Of a stretch of 64,000 nt of DNA, positions 42,456-50,069 are shown piece by piece. Source of the DNA: Segatella buccae ATCC 33574 (GTDB lineage: Bacteria > Bacteroidota > Bacteroidia > Bacteroidales > Bacteroidaceae); the NCBI RefSeq assembly GCF_000184945.1, contig NZ_GL586311.1, forward strand, positions 1,088,617-1,152,616, read 5' to 3'. Numbering within the stretch: position 1 is the stretch's first letter; each line of letters begins with the position of its first letter. Under the pieces are notes generated by a model. It worked only from the letters and a program-made list of their open reading frames with translations. It did not search any database and was not told where the DNA came from. Both the position numbers and the translations under genes were made by a program.

Positions 42456-43913
42456 ATGACGATACAAGAAATACGGACTCATAAAGAAGATCAGACATTT
42501 GATTGCAAGAGCATTCAAATCGACCCCAAAGCATTGGCTATTCCAATCGTTGCATTTGCAAATGCTGACGGTGGTGAGATTGCTATCGGTGTGACTGACA
42601 AGACAAGGAAGATAGAAGGAGTTGACCAGCATACGGAAAGGTTGAATGAGTTACTTCGTGTACCCTTAGACTTCTGTAATCCTTCTGTGCCCATTACCAG
42701 TGACTTGTTGCCATGCACGGATAAAGATGGAAACGAAAATCATATTTTATTGATGCATATACCTGCAAGTTCTGAATTACATGCTAATCAGGCAGATGAA
42801 GCTTTTATGCGTGTTGGAGATAAAAGCAGAAAACTGTCTTTTGAAGAGCGCATACAGTTGATGTACGATAAGGGAGAGCGCTATTACGAAGATACGGCAG
42901 TGTATGATGCTACGGTTGATGATATTGATATGGCTGCTGTCGAAAGATATACAGAATTGATTGGTTATACCAAGTCTGCCAAGCAATATCTACATGAGAA
43001 TAATAGCTTCATAACAACCAATGCAAAGGGAGAGGAGCAAGTTAGTGTGGCTTGTATTCTGTTGTTTGGTAAATATCCTCAAAAGTTCTTTCCTCGTGGG
43101 CGTACTCGCTTTATCCGTTATAAAGGTACAGAAGAGAGAGTGGGTGCAGAGATGAACGTAATTAAGGATGTAACATTTGAAGGAACTATACTTGATCAGG
43201 TGAAAGCCACGATAGCTTATCTTGAAACCCAAGTAGAGGAACATACATTCCTTGGACAACATGGGCAGTTTGTAACCCATAGAGATTATCCAAAGTTTGT
43301 GATACAAGAAATGGTAGTTAATGCTTGTTGCCACCGTGCCTATAATATAAAGGGTACGGAAATCCAAATTAAGATGTTTGATAATCGCTTGGTATTTGAA
43401 TCACCGGGCAGATTGCCAGGAACGGTTAAGCCCTCTAACATTCGACATACACACTTCTCACGCAATCCGAAAATTGCTCAATTCTTAAAAGCATACGACT
43501 ATGTAAAAGAGTTTGGAGAGGGTGTGGATCGTGTATGCAGGGAGTTGGAAGCTAATGGTACACCACATCTATCTTTCCATCTTGATGATTTTATTCTGAA
43601 GATTATAGTGCCGAAGGTGACAGAAAGGGTGATAGAAAAGGATGTCAACGTGACAGAAAAGGTGATAAAAACTCATCAAGAGGTGATAGAGAAGGTGATA
43701 GAAAAAGCGGTGGCTCTCAATGAAAAATTAACAGAAAATCGTATTTCTATCATCAAGCTAATAATAGAGAATCCATATATTTCTAAATCGGAACTTTCCA
43801 AACATGTGGGAATCAGTGAAAATTCTATATCTCGTAACATAGAAGCTATGCGTGATAAATACCTTCGCCGTGTCGGTCCCAATAAAGGCGGCTTTTGGGA
43901 AATCATAGACTAA
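42456..43913 (+). CDS. AlbA_2 (Schlafen-like) ATP-binding protein with winged HTH
   Basis: 485 aa. The N-terminal AlbA_2 domain reads EDQTFDCKSIQIDPKALAIP, then FANADGGEIAIGVTD. A middle region is followed by a RecG-like HATPase_c_4 domain (QEMVVNACCHRAYNIKGTEI, then FESPGRLPGTV) and a C-terminal winged helix (SKSELSKHVGISENSISRNI). Between them a Val/Ile/Glu/Lys-rich stretch (repeats of VIEKV and VTEKV, ~390-435) probably forms a coiled coil. Such proteins are common in Bacteroidetes islands and are regulators or defence accessories; here it is the last gene before the terminator, 62 bp after the previous one. Confidence 0.8.
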   Translation: MTIQEIRTHKEDQTFDCKSIQIDPKALAIPIVAFANADGGEIAIGVTDKTRKIEGVDQHTERLNELLRVPLDFCNPSVPITSDLLPCTDKDGNENHILLMHIPASSELHANQADEAFMRVGDKSRKLSFEERIQLMYDKGERYYEDTAVYDATVDDIDMAAVERYTELIGYTKSAKQYLHENNSFITTNAKGEEQVSVACILLFGKYPQKFFPRGRTRFIRYKGTEERVGAEMNVIKDVTFEGTILDQVKATIAYLETQVEEHTFLGQHGQFVTHRDYPKFVIQEMVVNACCHRAYNIKGTEIQIKMFDNRLVFESPGRLPGTVKPSNIRHTHFSRNPKIAQFLKAYDYVKEFGEGVDRVCRELEANGTPHLSFHLDDFILKIIVPKVTERVIEKDVNVTEKVIKTHQEVIEKVIEKAVALNEKLTENRISIIKLIIENPYISKSELSKHVGISENSISRNIEAMRDKYLRRVGPNKGGFWEIID

Positions 43914-43924
43914 TATGCAGCGCA

Positions 43925-43959
43925 CAAGCCCAACCAAACGAGAACTTAGGTTGGGCTTG
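43925..43959. terminator. Bidirectional stem-loop between cargo and mobilization genes
   Basis: caagcccaacc and ggttgggcttg form a perfect 11-bp stem with a 13-nt loop, placed between the convergent AlbA_2 gene and the 43978-44619 gene. Confidence 0.65.
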
Positions 43960-43977
43960 CTTCATATAGGATTATTT

Positions 43978-44619
43978 CTATTTCTTTTGCATCAAGCTAT
44001 CTGCCTTTTGCTTCAAATCCATATCGTAACCATCGGCTTTCTCCTTGATTAGCTTGATTGTCTTTTCATTGCGATGAATGTCAAATACATCGTTAAGCCA
44101 TAGGATTTCCTTAGGGCTGCAACCTCGCCATACTCTAATGATACGAAATTTCAAGGCATCATCCTTGTATTGCTGTTTGCTTTGCCATAAGAAAAAAATA
44201 CCGACCAAAGAAACAAAACAGAGGACAGACACTGCCACCACGGTAGTAAAGACTTTCGATGACTTGATGTCAAAACTGTGTCTATGGATGTGCTCTTGTT
44301 GCTTTGGCTGTTCTTTCTGTTCCTGCCACTCGTGCAACATGGTCAGGACGTTTGCCACCAATTTGTCAATGGACTTAGCTTCCTCGTCTTTGATGCGCAC
44401 TTGCACACCAATGTACTCGTTGAGCACATCTTTTGTTCGCTGCTCATACTGTTTGAGCAATTCTTGTTCTTTCTGCTCATCACTTTGTGCTGGTGTAGAT
44501 TGAACAGGGAGGGAAACAGAACCATTCTCCTTTTCTTTCAACTCCTTTAGCTCCCTGTAAATTGTCTCCAGTTTATTTTTGATTTCCTCAAAGAGGACAA
44601 ATGTATTATTATCGGCCAT
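43978..44619 (-). CDS. Mobilization-associated membrane protein
   Basis: 213 aa. The N-terminal half is soluble, Glu/Gln/Lys-rich and coiled-coil-like. One transmembrane helix (VFTTVVAVSVLCFVSLVGIF, about residues 128-147) is followed by a C-terminal domain with IIRVWRGCSPKEILWLNDVF. It starts 2 nt after the relaxase stop on the same strand. Such small bitopic proteins follow relaxase genes in Bacteroidetes elements and may link the relaxosome to the membrane; no known family can be named with confidence. Confidence 0.65.
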   Translation of the reverse strand: MADNNTFVLFEEIKNKLETIYRELKELKEKENGSVSLPVQSTPAQSDEQKEQELLKQYEQRTKDVLNEYIGVQVRIKDEEAKSIDKLVANVLTMLHEWQEQKEQPKQQEHIHRHSFDIKSSKVFTTVVAVSVLCFVSLVGIFFLWQSKQQYKDDALKFRIIRVWRGCSPKEILWLNDVFDIHRNEKTIKLIKEKADGYDMDLKQKADSLMQKK

Positions 44620-44621
44620 AC

Positions 44622-45542
44622 TTATAAATGTATTTTACGTTTTTTCTTTTTCTTCTTTTTATCGAGTGTGTTATAAACCTCCGCAGGGACAGTACCATGA
44701 GTTTGAAACAAATCCAATCCTCCTTCTATGAGGTTGTTGGTAATTTCGCTCGTAACACTTGCAACATTGGATATGAGGTTTATCATTCCTTGTGTCTGCT
44801 GTTCGTGTTCCCTGTTATTCTGTTGCAGGGCAAAGTCTATCTTGGAATAACTGAAACTCCTATCCACTTTAGAGCCATTGAAATGATAACCGTTCTTTTC
44901 AAAGATGATACCCTGCACCTCCTGTGAGTTGCTTTTGTACTTGAAGCGGACATCAATATCTTGTTTTTTCAAATGAGTAAGAAGGTCTTTCCATTCCCTG
45001 CACCGAGTAATTTCTGTTTTCAACGTCTGATAGATTTCATACTTGGTCTTATCAGGTTCTTTCAAGCGATACTCTTTGACTTTCTCCTTACCATCGGCAA
45101 AGTATAAACCATATTTGGTGGTCAGTTCTTTGCAAATCTTCTCACTTTTGAATCTGTCGTTACGGTCAGAGATCGTCTTGCCGTTATTGTCTATCCGATT
45201 GAATGCAATATGCACATGCGGGTGCTCCTTATCGAAATGGCGACCGATAATGTACTGCGTATCTTTTATTCCCATCTTATCCAAGTACTCACGAGCTACT
45301 TTCACTATCCACTCATTGCTGAGTCTTGGGGAGTCTTGTGCAGAGAAACTTAGGGAGATATGCCCCACAACCTTACCCACTCGTGGATTAAGTTCTGTTT
45401 GGTCGATGAAACTTTGAACAATATGGTTGATACTGTCTGTTCTCACTCCGGAACTGTCTATAAGTTCTGTTCCTTTCTTCGGGTCAAGGATGTAATTGAT
45501 AACACCCTTGAAGCCCGAACCTTTCATAATTTTGGCTATCAT
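44622..45542 (-). CDS. Relaxase / mobilization nuclease (MobP-type)
   Basis: 306 aa. It starts MIAKIMKGSGFKGVINYILD. The histidine metal triad is in GRHFDKEHPHVHIAFNRIDN (about residues 103-122). The DUF/relaxase continuation includes DRFKSEKICKELTTKYGLYF. It ends in a basic KKKKKKKRKIHL tail encoded by A-rich DNA. It nicks the oriT upstream of mobC; its start overlaps the mobC stop by 4 nt. Distantly related to the relaxase at 10684-11745. Confidence 0.9.
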   Translation of the reverse strand: MIAKIMKGSGFKGVINYILDPKKGTELIDSSGVRTDSINHIVQSFIDQTELNPRVGKVVGHISLSFSAQDSPRLSNEWIVKVAREYLDKMGIKDTQYIIGRHFDKEHPHVHIAFNRIDNNGKTISDRNDRFKSEKICKELTTKYGLYFADGKEKVKEYRLKEPDKTKYEIYQTLKTEITRCREWKDLLTHLKKQDIDVRFKYKSNSQEVQGIIFEKNGYHFNGSKVDRSFSYSKIDFALQQNNREHEQQTQGMINLISNVASVTSEITNNLIEGGLDLFQTHGTVPAEVYNTLDKKKKKKKRKIHL

Positions 45543-45892
45543 CTTCGTATCAGATTTAATATTTCATCTATCTTGCCAATGATGGTTTTATGGAAAGGAG
45601 CAATGACATGAAACCCTTCCGCATTGGCACGATGTGCCAACTGATTGAGATTATTTGCCATTCCACACAGCTTGCGAATGAAACCTGCTTGCTCTACTGT
45701 CAGTCGTTCAATGACATTTCCTTCCTCAAGAACTTTTCTTACAAACTCACTCATGGTTACTCCTGCGCTTTTGGCTTTGCCTTTGAGCGTATAGTAATCC
45801 TGCGTGTTCAGTTTCACCGTGATACGGTATTTCTTCTTTTCGGCTGCGCCTTTAGTTGGGCGACCACCTTTGTTGTATTCTGATTTAGTCAT
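45539..45892 (-). CDS. MobC-like mobilization accessory protein
   Basis: 117 aa from the ATG at 45892 (MTKSEYNKGGRPTKGAAEKK), chosen because the upstream part of the open frame runs through the oriT hairpin. RITVKLNTQDYYTLKGKAKS, then AGVTMSEFVRKVLEEG is a ribbon-helix-helix segment. The C-terminal part has LCGMANNLNQLAHRANAEGF, the MobC signature. It helps the relaxase bind oriT. Confidence 0.87.
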   Translation of the reverse strand: MTKSEYNKGGRPTKGAAEKKKYRITVKLNTQDYYTLKGKAKSAGVTMSEFVRKVLEEGNVIERLTVEQAGFIRKLCGMANNLNQLAHRANAEGFHVIAPFHKTIIGKIDEILNLIRR

Positions 45893-45939
45893 ATTGGTTT
45901 CTTTAATTTGTTTTGATGGAGACCAACGGGATAGCCCTC

Positions 45940-46001
45940 TGCACCGAGTGTCAGGAGGTGGAGCAAGTGGTTTTGGTATGCCCAAAACATAAACTTGCTC
46001 C
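45940..46001 (-). other. oriT: Candidate oriT of the integrated element
   Basis: A nested inverted repeat: outer arms ggagcaagt (45960-45968) and acttgctcc (45993-46001), inner arms gttttgg (45970-45976) and ccaaaac (45982-45988). Reading towards mobC, the hairpin is followed by cacttgctccacctcctgac, which matches cccttgctcccctcgtcaga next to the hairpin of the left element. It ends about 50 bp upstream of mobC. Confidence 0.6.
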
Positions 46002-46035
46002 CCGAAAAACAGATTATGCCAAACTATTCCTGTAA

Positions 46036-46947
46036 TCACAGCTTAATCCCTTTGGATTTCTTTATTTCAGCTTTCTCTGGATGCTTGGATTCAGCACACA
46101 GATATTCGTTCAAGTCCTTGTAGCCATTATATAAGGTTGATGCATCCGTAACAGGTTTTCCCAATTCCTTTGATAATTGCAGATAGGCATTTCTTCCTGT
46201 TTCGTCATTGTCCAAGAAACATTGAACGCTATCATAGCGTGATAATCTCTTTGCAGCCTTATGAATATTCGTTACAGAATTGAGTACCAAATAATCTTGC
46301 AGTTTCAGTCCATCATTCTCCTTTCTTCGGAGCGTCATAAATGAAAGAAAGTCCATGAAGCCCTCGAAAATAAAACATACTTTCTTCAGCTCTTCTGCAT
46401 AGAAATGGCTGATGTCTTTTGGTGCAATGCAGCCTTTGAAGAACGGATTACGTATTTCGTAACCACCTGCAGTATTGGGGCAACCAATACCAAAGTAATG
46501 CTTGCCCCTTGTGTCAAAGTGTAGCTCCTTACACATGGTTCTTGCCGTCTCAACATCAATACACCTTTCCTCAAGATATTTGATAAGGGCTGGATGAATG
46601 AGAGGAAGCACTTGAAGATGCTCAAAGGAATTCTGCGGTGTGATTGGCTTGATTGTGGGCAGACTGAAAGACACGCTGCTTGGTGCATTACGCTCAATCT
46701 GACGAATGAGATAAGATACATCAGAGGAATTGTAGAGCAACTCTGCAAGGGCGATGATATTGCCACCCCTGCCAATACCGAAATCATACCATTGATTGAT
46801 TTCTGTATTTACCTTGAATGATGCGTGTTTCTCCGTCCTTAATGGAGAAAGGTACATGAGGTTGACACCATATTGTTTTACGGGTTTACAGCCCATTGCT
46901 GCAAGAAAGTCCTGCAACTTAATTTGTTTGATTTCCTTTATATTCAT
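46036..46947 (-). CDS. DnaG-like primase (CHC2-like N-terminus, Toprim)
   Basis: 303 aa. The zinc-finger-like N-terminus without cysteines is LSPLRTEKHASFKVNTEINQ, followed by WYDFGIGRGGNIIALAE. The Toprim part has VCFIFEGFMDFLSF and SVQCFLDNDETGRNAY. Homologous to the primase at 8442-9434 but clearly diverged. The two elements thus share replication genes by descent, not by recent exchange. Its product would prime complementary-strand synthesis after transfer. Confidence 0.88.
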   Translation of the reverse strand: MNIKEIKQIKLQDFLAAMGCKPVKQYGVNLMYLSPLRTEKHASFKVNTEINQWYDFGIGRGGNIIALAELLYNSSDVSYLIRQIERNAPSSVSFSLPTIKPITPQNSFEHLQVLPLIHPALIKYLEERCIDVETARTMCKELHFDTRGKHYFGIGCPNTAGGYEIRNPFFKGCIAPKDISHFYAEELKKVCFIFEGFMDFLSFMTLRRKENDGLKLQDYLVLNSVTNIHKAAKRLSRYDSVQCFLDNDETGRNAYLQLSKELGKPVTDASTLYNGYKDLNEYLCAESKHPEKAEIKKSKGIKL

Positions 46948-46969
46948 GATTGTAGGAAGTTAAAGTGAT

Positions 46970-47200
46970 GAAAAAATTGATGAATTGATGAATTTGATTT
47001 TATCTATATGGTTATCAGATGGTTTTGCACTCATCGCACCCTCATCGTACTACTCAACAAAATGGAGTTACTGCCGAAAAGAAAAACACAATCCTTTTCT
47101 TTTTTCATCAGCAGAGTATCCATGATGAGCAAAAGATTAGAACGTAAACAACTTGTACTGAATACTTTATATGGTCTATTCATCATTTCATCAAAATAAT
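46970..47200. repeat. TTCATCA repeats flanking the primase-VirE spacer
   Basis: Next to the primase start the minus strand reads ttcatcaattcatcaa, then ttcatca (about 46970-46997). Near the VirE end the plus strand reads ttcatcatttcatcaaaat (47179-47197). The 267-bp spacer holds no convincing gene. The position matches the CATTCAAA cluster upstream of the other primase in this window. Confidence 0.45.
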
Positions 47201-47214
47201 GGATATAAAATTGT

Positions 47215-48405
47215 TTAGAGACCCTTAAGCTGCTCCTTGGTAATAGTATAGAACCTGCCGGTCCTTCGGATAGGAGAATAATACTGCGGAGCGTTGTAAC
47301 TGAGTTGGTAGGTGGTGTAGGTCAGCGTATTAGACACAGGTGTGAGTTTCCAGATGTCCTGCACAATCCTCCTTATCTGCCCTTTGTCGTACTTGCATTG
47401 CGTATTACTCAAAAGCGGCATCATGTCATTGATGCAGAAAGAGACTTCCTCAACGTTATTCATTTCCATAATGTCAAGACACAATTCGGACATTTCAAGT
47501 TCCAACTTGTTTCGGTTACTGCGGATGATGCGCTGCAAGGCTGGTGTAAAGGTCAGTTTGGGCGCAAACCACATACGGCTTTCCTTATGGGTGGACAGAG
47601 CTCGGTGTTGCAGAAAATAGAGAAAGGCAGGAATTTCGGCTTTCAGCTTTTGCAGAAAGTCGGTATCATCGCTTTTAAGACGTTCTATCTTCCTTACCCA
47701 ATATCGGGTTTCTCCCACGTCGATGATGACTGGGAGTAACTCGTTATTGGAACACAGCACGAACTTGGCAAAGAAGGAGATTTCGTCTCGGTCTTTGCCC
47801 TTAGCTTCCACCTTATAGGAAAGTGTTGTGCTGAGGTTTTTCAGTCGTTCACTGTCTTCCCTGCGATTGAGCAGAACCTCGTCCACCACAATAAGCAGCT
47901 TACCTGCCCAATCCGCATTGAACTGACTGCGAAAATCCTCATTGGTGTTGAAAGTTACATTGTTCTGGAATACGGCTTTGAGAAAATTAAGGAACGTGCT
48001 CTTGCCTGTATTGCGTTCTTCTGACACCATCAGGAGGATGGGGAGTTTCTGCACGGGTTGGAGGTAGAGCAACTGCAAGTAGTCTATACCCAACTCGTAT
48101 TGTTCCCCGAATATATGCCTTATCAGGGATTCAATGTGTGGGAACTCTCCTTCTTTTGGTTGGTGTCCTATCGGTTCATAGAGATTCAGGAATTTATCAA
48201 TCACAGGCTGATAATCCACATGATTAGGAACAGTACAGAAACCATCGTACTTTGGGACTGTGGCAATGAAATCTTTTCCATAGTCCTGCCGTAGTGTCTC
48301 ATTGTTCCACACAATACGCTTCTTGACAAAGCCACCATTAATGCGAGGTTGGTTTACAATCTTATACAAGGTTGTGCCAACACGAATGAAATTCTCGTTT
48401 TCCAT
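47215..48405 (-). CDS. VirE-like / SF3-type ATPase of the element
   Basis: 396 aa. The Walker A is in LLMVSEERNTGKSTFLNFLK, Walker B in KLLIVVDEVLL, then RDEISFFAKFVLCSNNELLP (sensor region) and TRYWVRKIERL. The C-terminal ~100 residues resemble a winged-helix domain. Together with the primase it probably replicates the element's DNA. Compared with the protein at 6850-8205 it has an intact GKST loop and no low-complexity linker. The HTH gene lies 4 bp upstream. Confidence 0.87.
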   Translation of the reverse strand: MENENFIRVGTTLYKIVNQPRINGGFVKKRIVWNNETLRQDYGKDFIATVPKYDGFCTVPNHVDYQPVIDKFLNLYEPIGHQPKEGEFPHIESLIRHIFGEQYELGIDYLQLLYLQPVQKLPILLMVSEERNTGKSTFLNFLKAVFQNNVTFNTNEDFRSQFNADWAGKLLIVVDEVLLNRREDSERLKNLSTTLSYKVEAKGKDRDEISFFAKFVLCSNNELLPVIIDVGETRYWVRKIERLKSDDTDFLQKLKAEIPAFLYFLQHRALSTHKESRMWFAPKLTFTPALQRIIRSNRNKLELEMSELCLDIMEMNNVEEVSFCINDMMPLLSNTQCKYDKGQIRRIVQDIWKLTPVSNTLTYTTYQLSYNAPQYYSPIRRTGRFYTITKEQLKGL

Positions 48406-48409
48406 AGCC

Positions 48410-48703
48410 TTACTTCTGCATTAAAGGTTTGCTACCCATGATATATCTCTGTGCTTCTTGGGCTATTTGCGCAGAAGTCTTGATAGGATTTTGACGCAGC
48501 CATGCTTCGAGTTCTGCTTTCTCAAAATAAAGCATCTTACCTTGTGGCTTATAATGAGGAATCAGATTGCCCGATGTGAGCTTGTAAAGATAACTCTTTG
48601 ATAGATTGAGAAACTTGCTTGCTTCATCAAAGCTAAGCACATTTTTGTTTGTAAAGAGAAGTTGTTCGAGTTCGTAAACTCGTTCCTCTATGGTCTTTTC
48701 CAT
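48410..48703 (-). CDS. Excisionase-like helix-turn-helix protein (HTH_17)
   Basis: 97 aa with a central HTH_17: LSFDEASKFLNLSKSYLYKL, then TSGNLIPHYKPQGKMLYFEK and AELEAWLRQNPIKT. First gene of the minus-strand backbone operon, behind a leader with two overlapping stem-loops. Probably controls excision and/or the operon, like the two HTH proteins of the left element. Confidence 0.87.
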   Translation of the reverse strand: MEKTIEERVYELEQLLFTNKNVLSFDEASKFLNLSKSYLYKLTSGNLIPHYKPQGKMLYFEKAELEAWLRQNPIKTSAQIAQEAQRYIMGSKPLMQK

Positions 48704-48730
48704 ATTTTTTATTTGTTAGGTAAAACGATA

Positions 48731-48771
48731 GAGGGTGCGCACCCTCGTTGCTGTTAACGAGGGCAAAATTA
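48731..48771 (-). promoter_or_regulatory. Promoter -7 box and overlapping leader hairpins of the HTH/VirE operon
   Basis: On the minus strand TAATTTTG (48764-48771) is a -7 box. Directly after it lie two hairpins sharing one strand: ccctcgtt-aacagc-aacgaggg, and the 16-base palindrome gagggtgcgcaccctc (48731-48746). Because gaggg belongs to both, only one can form at a time. No clear -33 element is seen. Confidence 0.55.
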
Positions 48772-48823
48772 GAAACGATAAAAGGAACTGGCATTGAGCA
48801 ATGTTTGACGTATCAACCTATGC

Positions 48824-49750
48824 TCAATCTTTTTTCAGTTGTTTGATGTATTTATCTATGATTTCCCATCCTTTCGGCTGCTTCATGTTGATTTGATCTG
48901 TTGCAGTGGAAAGGTCAGTTCGTGTTAATGGTGTGTCTTTGGTTTTTCCCAATATGAGTTTACTGCGTGCAATGGTAGACTGCCATTCATTAGTTACGTA
49001 TCCCCGAAGATTAAGACTTTGCATGAGATACGCAAGTAGTCGGTTATTGTTTGATTTTAGTACTCCTTTCAGATTACAATCAAATAAACTTTTAGTAATC
49101 TTTGGTGAAACACTGGTCGTAAAAAGTTTAACTTCATTGATGCAATCAGTTAGTATTTCAATCTGTTCTTCCGAAAAATCAGATTTGAAAGGATTGATTT
49201 CATTGCCAACAATCACAGGTTTTTCTTTTAGCTGACTTGGCTCGATGTCATCATAGACAATTGTAGAATGGCGTTGAAAAGAATTCTTGATTTCGCTTAT
49301 TTCTATCTTTTCAATCTCACATTTTAGATAATTTGCATAACGTTCATAAAGAATTGCATCAATGAGCGATGAAAACATCGGAAGGACTTCATCGTACAAA
49401 GTGTGATTCTCAACATACTTACTATAATCGAACGTTACCAAATCAAAGTTAGAATACTTCCCCTTTTGCTCTTTGTTCAATGATTCATAGAAAGTGCTAT
49501 CCCATAAGAAACTATTTTCGTTATAAGATTCTTCCACACACGAAAGGGCAGGATAATTCAGATAAATGGAAGATAGTTCTTCGGTTATTCGGATATATTC
49601 TTTTTGTAAAATCTCTTGGAACTGTATATTGTTGATGCAACTCTTCTTCCTCAGAATATTTCCAATGAGCACATTGTAGGTCTGGGTAATGCAATAGCTT
49701 AATATTCGTTGAATACTGTCAAGCTGTATCTTTAGATTGTCATTTTCCAT
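48824..49750 (-). CDS. Hypothetical element protein, 308 aa
   Basis: A soluble, mostly helical protein with no signal peptide or known motif. It starts MENDNLKIQLDSIQRILSYC. The C-terminal ~90 residues (SLFDCNLKGVLKSNNNRLLA, then YLMQSLNLRGYVTNEWQSTI) look like a small DNA-binding-type domain found at the ends of other Bacteroidetes islands, but I cannot name the family. First gene inside the right end of the element, upstream of the HTH/VirE operon with a 120-bp gap. Confidence 0.6.
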   Translation of the reverse strand: MENDNLKIQLDSIQRILSYCITQTYNVLIGNILRKKSCINNIQFQEILQKEYIRITEELSSIYLNYPALSCVEESYNENSFLWDSTFYESLNKEQKGKYSNFDLVTFDYSKYVENHTLYDEVLPMFSSLIDAILYERYANYLKCEIEKIEISEIKNSFQRHSTIVYDDIEPSQLKEKPVIVGNEINPFKSDFSEEQIEILTDCINEVKLFTTSVSPKITKSLFDCNLKGVLKSNNNRLLAYLMQSLNLRGYVTNEWQSTIARSKLILGKTKDTPLTRTDLSTATDQINMKQPKGWEIIDKYIKQLKKD

Positions 49751-49911
49751 TTTGCAATTCTCTATGGTGGGTACTGTTTACAAAGATAGGGTATTCATTG
49801 GAGAAAAAGCCAAGAAAGGGAAATAAACAGAATAAAAGGGAAGAGCTGTCGTTAATTAAATATAAATCTAAGAGGTGAAATACTATAAAAGTACACCTTT
49901 CCAATAGTTTT

Positions 49912-49936
49912 GTTAGAAAGTACACTTTTAGTACAT
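49912..49936 (+). repeat. Arm-type repeat near the right end
   Basis: gttagaaagtacacttttag followed by taca, near-identical and in the same orientation as 28943-28968. A related agtacacctt lies 20 bp further in. Likely integrase or excisionase binding site. Confidence 0.6.
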
Positions 49937-49948
49937 ACTAAAAAAGAA

Positions 49949-49983
49949 AAATCTCTTGTAAATCAACGATTTACAAGAGATTT
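49949..49983 (-). terminator. Element-borne terminator of tRNA-Leu
   Basis: aaatctcttgtaaatc, aac, gatttacaagagattt: a perfect 16-bp stem with a 3-nt loop, 1 nt after the CCA end of the tRNA. The minus strand continues into TTTTTCTTTTTT. It replaces the original terminator now at 28775-28807. Confidence 0.8.
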
Positions 49984-49984
49984 G

Positions 49985-50069
49985 TGGTACCCAGACCCGG
50001 GCTCGAACCGGGATGGATTGCTCCACTGGTGTTTGAGACCAGCGCGTCTACCGATTCCGCCATCTGGGC
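49985..50069 (-). tRNA. tRNA-Leu (anticodon CAA)
   Basis: The minus strand folds into an 85-nt class II tRNA including encoded CCA. The acceptor stem is GCCCAGA/TCTGGGT, the anticodon loop CTCAAAC (anticodon CAA, reading UUG), then a variable arm and the TTCGAGC T loop. Its last 13 transcribed bases before CCA, extended over part of the CCA, are the insertion site of the element; the sequence remains intact. Confidence 0.95.
49987..49999. repeat. attR: attR core
   Basis: gtacccagacccg within the 3' acceptor/T-arm side of tRNA-Leu(CAA), identical to attL at 28816-28828. Confidence 0.8.

Larger units (their letters stand above)
28816..49999. mobile_element. Integrative mobilizable element in tRNA-Leu carrying a BREX type 4 operon (~21.2 kb)
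   Basis: Both ends carry gtacccagacccg, which at the right end is part of the 3' end of tRNA-Leu(CAA). A tyrosine recombinase lies 250 bp inside the left end. The right part encodes a relaxase, MobC, primase, VirE-like ATPase and excisionase-like HTH protein, all on the minus strand. The cargo (30.4-43.9 kb) is on the plus strand. No conjugation machinery is present, so transfer would need a helper. The element brought its own terminator to replace that of the tRNA gene. Confidence 0.88.

Noticed and set aside
47008..47199. A 63-codon plus-strand frame between primase and VirE genes
   Set aside because: No domain, opposite to the operon, and bounded by the TTCATCA repeats; better explained as a non-coding spacer.
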